From Candidatus Saccharimonadota bacterium (GTDB taxonomy: Bacteria; Patescibacteriota; Saccharimonadia; UBA4664): 14,543 nucleotides of DNA. The position numbers and the translations under genes are program-made. The stretch covers positions 1-14,543 of the forward strand of contig JARIHM010000115.1 in the NCBI GenBank assembly GCA_029288275.1. Direction: 5' to 3'. The notes below the pieces were generated by a model, which searched no databases, was not told where the DNA came from, and saw nothing but the letters and a program-made list of their open reading frames with translations. Positions 11,515 through 14,543 of this stretch are shown here, piece after piece; the stretch's first letter is position 1, and each line of letters begins with the position of its first letter.

Positions 11515-12183
11515 CGCTTGTTTCCAGCCAGCGATAAATGTGCCGCCCGGGCATTTGGTTTTGGGGTTGGCTTCGCAGTGGCCAATGACCTCAAGCGAGC
11601 CTAAACGAGCGCGGTAGTCATCCAGAATTTGGCGCACGGCTTTGAGAGCGGCGCTAGACGGCGCTTTGTCGGTGAGATCGTCATTGATGCAGATTCCGAT
11701 GCTTTGGCAATTGACCTCCCAATTACCGGCCTGCCAGCCAATGGCCTCATCGGGTAATAGCCGAGTGGCGGTGCCATCTATCTCAACCCACCAGTGGTAG
11801 CCGTAGAATACCATTTTGCCGTCGCGATAATGGTTTGACGAGATGGGGCGCCCTTTGGAGTTGGGCATATACAGATTAAGTAAATGGACGGCATTGAGCC
11901 GGGCGAGCGTGTAGTAGCCCGGCTGCCGGTGGCTATGGTGAATAACGGCTTGCCTAAGGGTTTCTCTGGGTGCATCAAGCGCAGGATCGGGGCCGCCTAG
12001 CGCTAGCTCATTCTGCTCCAGGCGGTCTTCAAAGAACCCTCGCACGGCTTCTTTTATAGCTTCAGCTTCATTGGGCTGTTGCTCGGCTCGCTTGAGGAGT
12101 GCCTGATATTCAGGCTGAATCCTGGCATACCAGTCATCATGACGCGCCGCTTCTCGCCAGGCTGCTACGTTGAAGTATTCCAT
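11470..12183 (-). CDS. N-acetylmuramoyl-L-alanine amidase (Amidase_2 / PGRP fold)
   Basis: The 237-residue protein has a helical N-terminal part (1-75) and a zinc amidase domain (about 76-222). Visible motifs are AVIHHSH (His82/His83 as first zinc ligand), YGYHWWVEIDG (127-137), AIGWQAG (147-153), NCQSIGICINDD (158-169) and IGHCEANPKTKCPG (200-213) with His202 and Cys211 as further zinc ligands. The family cuts the bond between MurNAc and the stem peptide. There is no signal peptide or membrane helix, so it either acts on cytoplasmic muropeptides or leaves by another route, for example toward a host cell. TAGACT lies 6 bases before the ATG and no ribosome binding site is present, so the mRNA looks leaderless. 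Confidence 0.88.
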   Translation of the reverse strand: MEYFNVAAWREAARHDDWYARIQPEYQALLKRAEQQPNEAEAIKEAVRGFFEDRLEQNELALGGPDPALDAPRETLRQAVIHHSHRQPGYYTLARLNAVHLLNLYMPNSKGRPISSNHYRDGKMVFYGYHWWVEIDGTATRLLPDEAIGWQAGNWEVNCQSIGICINDDLTDKAPSSAALKAVRQILDDYRARLGSLEVIGHCEANPKTKCPGGTFIAGWKQALRPEDHASKPSLIV

Positions 12184-12189
12184 AAAACC

Positions 12190-12195
12190 AGTCTA
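12190..12195 (-). promoter_or_regulatory. TAGACT -10 box of the amidase gene (leaderless)
   Basis: On the minus strand TAGACT (12195-12190) is followed by GGTTTT and the ATG at 12183. TTTGTT about 16 bases upstream may be the -35. It lies just past the terminator of the preceding gene. Confidence 0.5.
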
Positions 12196-12214
12196 CTCGG
12201 ATTTGGCTACAAAC

Positions 12215-12265
12215 AAAAAAAAGCCCCCGTACTCGCGGAGGGGGGCGGGATGCGCGAGTACGGGG
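12215..12265 (-). terminator. Strong rho-independent terminator of the LuxR-type gene
   Basis: CCCCGTACTCGCG (12225-12237) and CGCGAGTACGGGG (12253-12265) form a perfect 13-bp stem with a 15-base loop. Read on the minus strand the stem is followed by GGC and eight Ts (12222-12215). It starts 2 bases after the stop of the gene at 12267. Confidence 0.93.
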
Positions 12266-12266
12266 T

Positions 12267-12917
12267 TTAAGCAATAGAGCGCTGCTCGGTAGCGATCAGC
12301 TCGGAGAGCGAGCGGTCCATCTTGGCGGCCAGATGGCGCAGGATCAAGTTGACTCCCGCGGGGGTGAGCCGGTTAAACGCAGCGCTAAGCCGATCACCGT
12401 GGGTAGCATGACGCAGTACAGTGAGCTCTAGCTCGGTCGGCTTATCAAGCCGGATACTGGTCGCCCAGACCCAGCGGGGGAGCAGGACGTTCTTGGAGTG
12501 CGGGCAGATGAATGCCCGGTAGGTCCGATTGAGATAGTACTCCATGCTTCCCGTTGCGAACCCGAGCGCCGTTTCTACCTGGCTGTTCGTGAAGCCGTAG
12601 GCAAAAAGCTCAGTGATCAGCCTGTCAACGGGCACTACCCGCTCCCACCGCTTAGCGGCCATGGCCTGATCTAGCTCTGTACAGGTGATAAGGCCAATAC
12701 TAGCGGCCATTGCCAGGGCGACCGCAGTCTTGGACACACCAAGCATTTTCCTGACCCGGGCGGTGCGATAGCCCACCGTTTTCAGAGCGATGTAGAATTG
12801 CTCAGCAACTTCCTCAGTGCTTGCACCCTCAGCTAGTCGTTTGAGCATAGGCGTCCAGTCTGAATAGTCCGGGTGAGTCTTGATCCGCTCCAAGTAAGCG
12901 TAGTCAATGCGAGACAT
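12267..12917 (-). CDS. LuxR/GerE-type helix-turn-helix protein with two HTH-like regions
   Basis: The 216-residue protein holds a near-canonical LuxR/GerE HTH at about 24-77: LKRLAEGASTEEVAEQF, then LKTVGYRTARVRKMLGVSKT and the closing AAASIGLI-like helix (read AMAASIGLI). A second region, ITELFAYGFTNSQVETALGF with MEYYLNRTYRAF (about 101-136), has the same layout but is more diverged. No receiver, autoinducer or ATPase domain precedes them, so it looks like a stand-alone DNA-binding regulator or a phage-type sigma-like factor. GGAG 7 bases before the ATG sets the start. A 7-base direct repeat ATTAAAC (12941-12947, 12960-12966) lies upstream and may be its own operator. Target genes are unknown. 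Confidence 0.75.
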   Translation of the reverse strand: MSRIDYAYLERIKTHPDYSDWTPMLKRLAEGASTEEVAEQFYIALKTVGYRTARVRKMLGVSKTAVALAMAASIGLITCTELDQAMAAKRWERVVPVDRLITELFAYGFTNSQVETALGFATGSMEYYLNRTYRAFICPHSKNVLLPRWVWATSIRLDKPTELELTVLRHATHGDRLSAAFNRLTPAGVNLILRHLAAKMDRSLSELIATEQRSIA

Positions 12918-12940
12918 AACGTCACTCCAATACGGTAGCG

Positions 12941-12966
12941 ATTAAACGTCTTGCACGTCATTAAAC
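12941..12966 (-). promoter_or_regulatory. Direct repeat upstream of the LuxR-type gene
   Basis: ATTAAAC occurs at 12941-12947 and 12960-12966, with ACGTC copies between them (12946-12950, 12955-12959). On the minus strand TTTAAT (12946-12941) could be the -10. The repeats may be binding sites for the regulator it precedes. Confidence 0.3.
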
Positions 12967-13057
12967 AATAGATCTGCTGGAAATACAATAATTAAGCCTT
13001 AGGTTAAGGCAGAAGCTCCTGATCTTCGGCAAAACAGTCCCTGCCTCATCCTGAAAT

Positions 13058-13090
13058 ACCGCCAGACTCTCACAAAGAAAGTCTGGCGGT
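13058..13090 (-). terminator. Terminator hairpin of the small Gly/Ala-rich gene
   Basis: ACCGCCAGACT (13058-13068) and AGTCTGGCGGT (13080-13090) form a perfect 11-bp stem with an 11-base loop, 30 bases after the stop of the minus-strand gene at 13121. The tail on that strand (ATTTC) is a weak T tract. Confidence 0.65.
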
Positions 13091-13120
13091 AGTAAAGCAG
13101 TAGGCTTCGTCGATGGCGCC

Positions 13121-13366
13121 CTAGCTCTTGCCGTCGAACCAGCCGAAGAAGCGAGAAATGGTACCCGGCAGGGCGCCGATGGCACGGTCAGGATTGTTGG
13201 CCCCATGAACCGTGCCGACGACCGCAGCGGCCGCAAACACGGGCAGAGCAATCGGGGCTGCCACGCCCAGTGCAGCAATACCAACCGCTGCAGTGGTGCT
13301 GTAGGATGCCATGCCGGCGATAGCGCCGCCGACTTCGCGCCAGGAGGTCTCTTCGGAGTCGGACAT
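13121..13366 (-). CDS. Small Gly/Ala-rich hydrophobic protein (81 residues), bacteriocin-like by composition
   Basis: Starting MSDSEETSWREVGG, the protein has a short acidic N-terminus ending in Gly-Gly (13-14), then a long Gly/Ala/Val-rich hydrophobic stretch (about 15-54), the break HGANNPDRA, and an amphipathic tail GTISRFFGWFDGKS. GxxxG-type spacing suggests helix packing in a membrane. The layout resembles precursors of class II bacteriocins with double-Gly leaders, but the leader lacks the usual hydrophobic pattern and no transporter is nearby, so a plain small membrane protein is equally possible. The start at 13366 has GATGAGG 9 bases upstream; an in-frame ATG at 13411 has none. A longer overlapping minus ORF (13434-12961) is proline/arginine-rich and looks like a shadow. 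Confidence 0.6.
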   Translation of the reverse strand: MSDSEETSWREVGGAIAGMASYSTTAAVGIAALGVAAPIALPVFAAAAVVGTVHGANNPDRAIGALPGTISRFFGWFDGKS

Positions 13367-13485
13367 AAAAGATACCTCATCTCGTTCCTCGCGAACGCGC
13401 AGCGTGCACATTTCGCGTTAGCCAACGATGACAAGCTCTATTCTAATCAAGAAGCGGGCTAAATAACAGTGTTATCTGCCAATGT

Positions 13486-13902
13486 TCAATGGTGATCACT
13501 ATGAACCATTAAAGCCCGGTTGACGGGCACCGTTATCACAAAGGCAACGGCCAGCGCCAATCCTAAACCCCACCAAAACCGGGGCGAAGTGGCAGTTACA
13601 ACCAGTGCGTTGGGGATAATAAGCTCAATCACAGTGTCGACCAATTCCATCGAGACAATCGAGACGGTATCGGTGGTTAAGGTAACCCGGACGGCCTCTG
13701 CTGCCGTTTTGACTTGCCGGCGTACGCCAATATAGGTGAGCGTATAGCCAAAGGCAAAAGCCAGCGCTATGGCCGCCAAGACGCGCCCGCCTCGATGCCA
13801 GCCCAGCCCAGCGCCGATTAGCATACCCGCAATCTCGCCCAGCCCACAGCCAATCAGGCAATGGACCGTATGTTTGATGGCGTGACGGGTTTTAGTATCC
13901 AT
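13486..13902 (-). CDS. DUF4396-family membrane protein
   Basis: The 138-residue protein shows the DUF4396 pattern: a His-rich start (HAIKHTVHCLIGCGLGEIAG, 7-26) with the conserved H-C-x-I-G-C-x-x-G-E, a second helix LAAIALAFAFGYTLTYIG (42-59), the amphipathic block TDTVSIVSMELVDTVIELII (77-96), and a last helix ending in TVPVNRALMVHSDHH (124-138). Four membrane helices are likely. The conserved His, Cys and Glu residues suggest metal or thiol chemistry, but the family's function is unknown to me. TATACT (13917-13912 on the minus strand) lies 9 bases before the ATG, so the leader is at most a few bases and there is no ribosome binding site. It is divergent from the FMN reductase gene. Confidence 0.82.
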   Translation of the reverse strand: MDTKTRHAIKHTVHCLIGCGLGEIAGMLIGAGLGWHRGGRVLAAIALAFAFGYTLTYIGVRRQVKTAAEAVRVTLTTDTVSIVSMELVDTVIELIIPNALVVTATSPRFWWGLGLALAVAFVITVPVNRALMVHSDHH

Positions 13903-13911
13903 GTAAGGTTA

Positions 13912-13917
13912 AGTATA
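13912..13917 (-). promoter_or_regulatory. TATACT -10 box of the DUF4396 gene
   Basis: On the minus strand TATACT (13917-13912) lies 9 bases before the ATG at 13902, predicting an almost leaderless mRNA. Confidence 0.45.
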
Positions 13918-13934
13918 GTAGCTACACTTCAGGA

Positions 13935-13947
13935 GTGGGAGTCCCAC
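13935..13947 (+). promoter_or_regulatory. Inverted repeat in the divergent control region
   Basis: GTGGGA-G-TCCCAC is a 6-base inverted repeat with a single central base, positioned between the expected -35 and the -10 of the FMN reductase gene and close to the DUF4396 promoter. A repressor site is a reasonable guess. Confidence 0.3.
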
Positions 13948-13950
13948 CTT

Positions 13951-13958
13951 GCTATAAT
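13951..13958 (+). promoter_or_regulatory. TATAAT -10 box of the FMN reductase gene
   Basis: TTGCTATAAT ends at 13958 and includes the TGn extension. It predicts a leader of about 22 bases containing GAGGAG (13975-13980). Confidence 0.65.
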
Positions 13959-13986
13959 CGGAGACAAGCTAAACGAGGAGCCTCAT

Positions 13987-14526
13987 ATGAATGTGGCAGT
14001 TATTTCAGGTAGTCTACGCGCCGAGTCATTTAATACTAAGCTTGCCCGAGCTTTTGTGGCGGCCGCGCCTGAAGGCGTAAAGGCCGAGCTGATCGACATC
14101 CATAATCTACCCATGCTGAATGAGGACTTGGAAACGAACTTGCCCGAGCCAGTGGTGCAGTTGCAGCAGACCATTAAAGCCGTGGATGGTGTGATCCTCG
14201 TGACACCGGAGTACAACCGGTCGTTTTCGGCCGCTATCAAGAACGCCCTAGACTGGGGCTCGCGGCCAGACGGCGTGAACGTGTGGGAGGGTAAGCCGGT
14301 GGCGTTTGCTGGTGCCACACCTTACAATTTAGGCACATTTGGGGCTCAGAATCAGCTGCGCCAGGTTGCCATGTATCTAGACATGCAGCCACTCCAGCAA
14401 CCAGAGTTTTACCTCGAGCGCGCCGCTGGCAAATTTGATGAGCAGGGTAAGCTGACGGATCAAAAGACGCGCGATAAGATTGCCGAGCTCTGGACGGCTT
14501 TTGTGAAACTACTCGAGCGTGCTTGA
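13987..14526 (+). CDS. NAD(P)H-dependent FMN reductase family flavoprotein
   Basis: From MNVAVISGSLRAESFN the 179-residue protein is a flavodoxin-fold oxidoreductase of the NADPH-dependent FMN reductase / chromate-quinone reductase family. The FMN phosphate loop is GSLRAESFN (8-16). The flavin-ring motif is TPEYNRSFSAAIKNALDWGS (73-92), and AGATPYNLGTFGAQNQLR (108-125) is the third conserved block. Members reduce flavins, quinones or metal ions with NAD(P)H and help against oxidative stress. The ATG at 13987 is preferred over earlier in-frame ATGs because GAGGAG precedes it by 6 bases and the Rossmann-like strand starts there. A TATAAT promoter and inverted repeat lie just upstream. The reading frame is complete. 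Confidence 0.9.
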   Translation: MNVAVISGSLRAESFNTKLARAFVAAAPEGVKAELIDIHNLPMLNEDLETNLPEPVVQLQQTIKAVDGVILVTPEYNRSFSAAIKNALDWGSRPDGVNVWEGKPVAFAGATPYNLGTFGAQNQLRQVAMYLDMQPLQQPEFYLERAAGKFDEQGKLTDQKTRDKIAELWTAFVKLLERA

Positions 14527-14543
14527 TACCTTTGGTTCATTAG

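Noticed and set aside
12961..13434. 157-residue minus-strand ORF
   Set aside because: Proline/arginine-rich shadow in another frame of the 81-residue gene. It has no Shine-Dalgarno and would run through that gene's terminator.
5225..14526. UGA recoding (genetic code 25, as in Gracilibacteria)
   Set aside because: TGA ends complete domains in several genes, including vanH and vanR, and no conserved frame needs to read through TGA.
1..14543. CRISPR array, prophage or insertion sequence
   Set aside because: No regularly spaced direct repeats, transposase, integrase or terminal inverted repeats were seen.

Overview
The window is most likely part of a small, compact genome of the Candidatus Saccharibacteria / Patescibacteria (CPR) kind. 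This is an inference from the mid-range GC, chains of genes overlapping by 4-8 bases, several genes that look leaderless, and many short single-domain proteins; no rRNA or ribosomal protein gene is present to prove it. Stops of all three kinds are used, including TGA after complete domains, so the standard bacterial code applies. Bases 7-39 are an Illumina Nextera read-1 adapter containing the Tn5 mosaic end, so the left edge is a library artefact and real sequence begins at about base 40.

Layout. 46-161: tRNA-Gln(CUG) with its terminator. 230-841: a membrane-anchored Mrr-type nuclease. 906-964: an elaborate three-way-junction fold. 967-2007 (minus): an unknown 346-residue protein. 2008-2610: no confident gene, two weak small ORFs and an inverted repeat. 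2611-4233: SRPBCC protein, short NAD-dependent epimerase-like protein and DUF1801-like protein, all on plus, meeting a SnoaL-like protein on minus. 4814-5164: a small unknown protein with its own promoter and terminator.

The centre (5225-10033, minus strand) is a complete glycopeptide-resistance-type operon: vanH (D-lactate dehydrogenase), a VanA-family D-Ala-D-Lac ligase, vanX (D-Ala-D-Ala dipeptidase, broken by a one-base frameshift in this assembly), vanR (response regulator) and vanS (histidine kinase). VanH makes D-lactate, the ligase makes D-Ala-D-Lac, VanX removes D-Ala-D-Ala, and VanRS would control the set. The regulators lie at the 3' end, the reverse of the enterococcal vanRSHAX order, and the genes are coupled by overlaps. 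Upstream of vanH a tandem 11-base direct repeat stands 10 bases from a -10 box, the geometry of an OmpR/PhoB-type operator. A four-helix membrane protein is transcribed divergently from the same control region.

The right part holds a second small membrane protein whose leader carries a 19-base perfect match to the 530 loop of 16S rRNA, a Nudix hydrolase, an N-acetylmuramoyl-L-alanine amidase overlapping it tail to tail, a LuxR-type HTH protein with a strong terminator, an 81-residue Gly/Ala-rich small protein, a DUF4396 membrane protein, and a divergent NAD(P)H-dependent FMN reductase. At least four genes (230, 10144, 11080, 12183), and possibly vanR, have a -10 hexamer exactly 6 bases before the ATG and no ribosome binding site, a consistent leaderless architecture.
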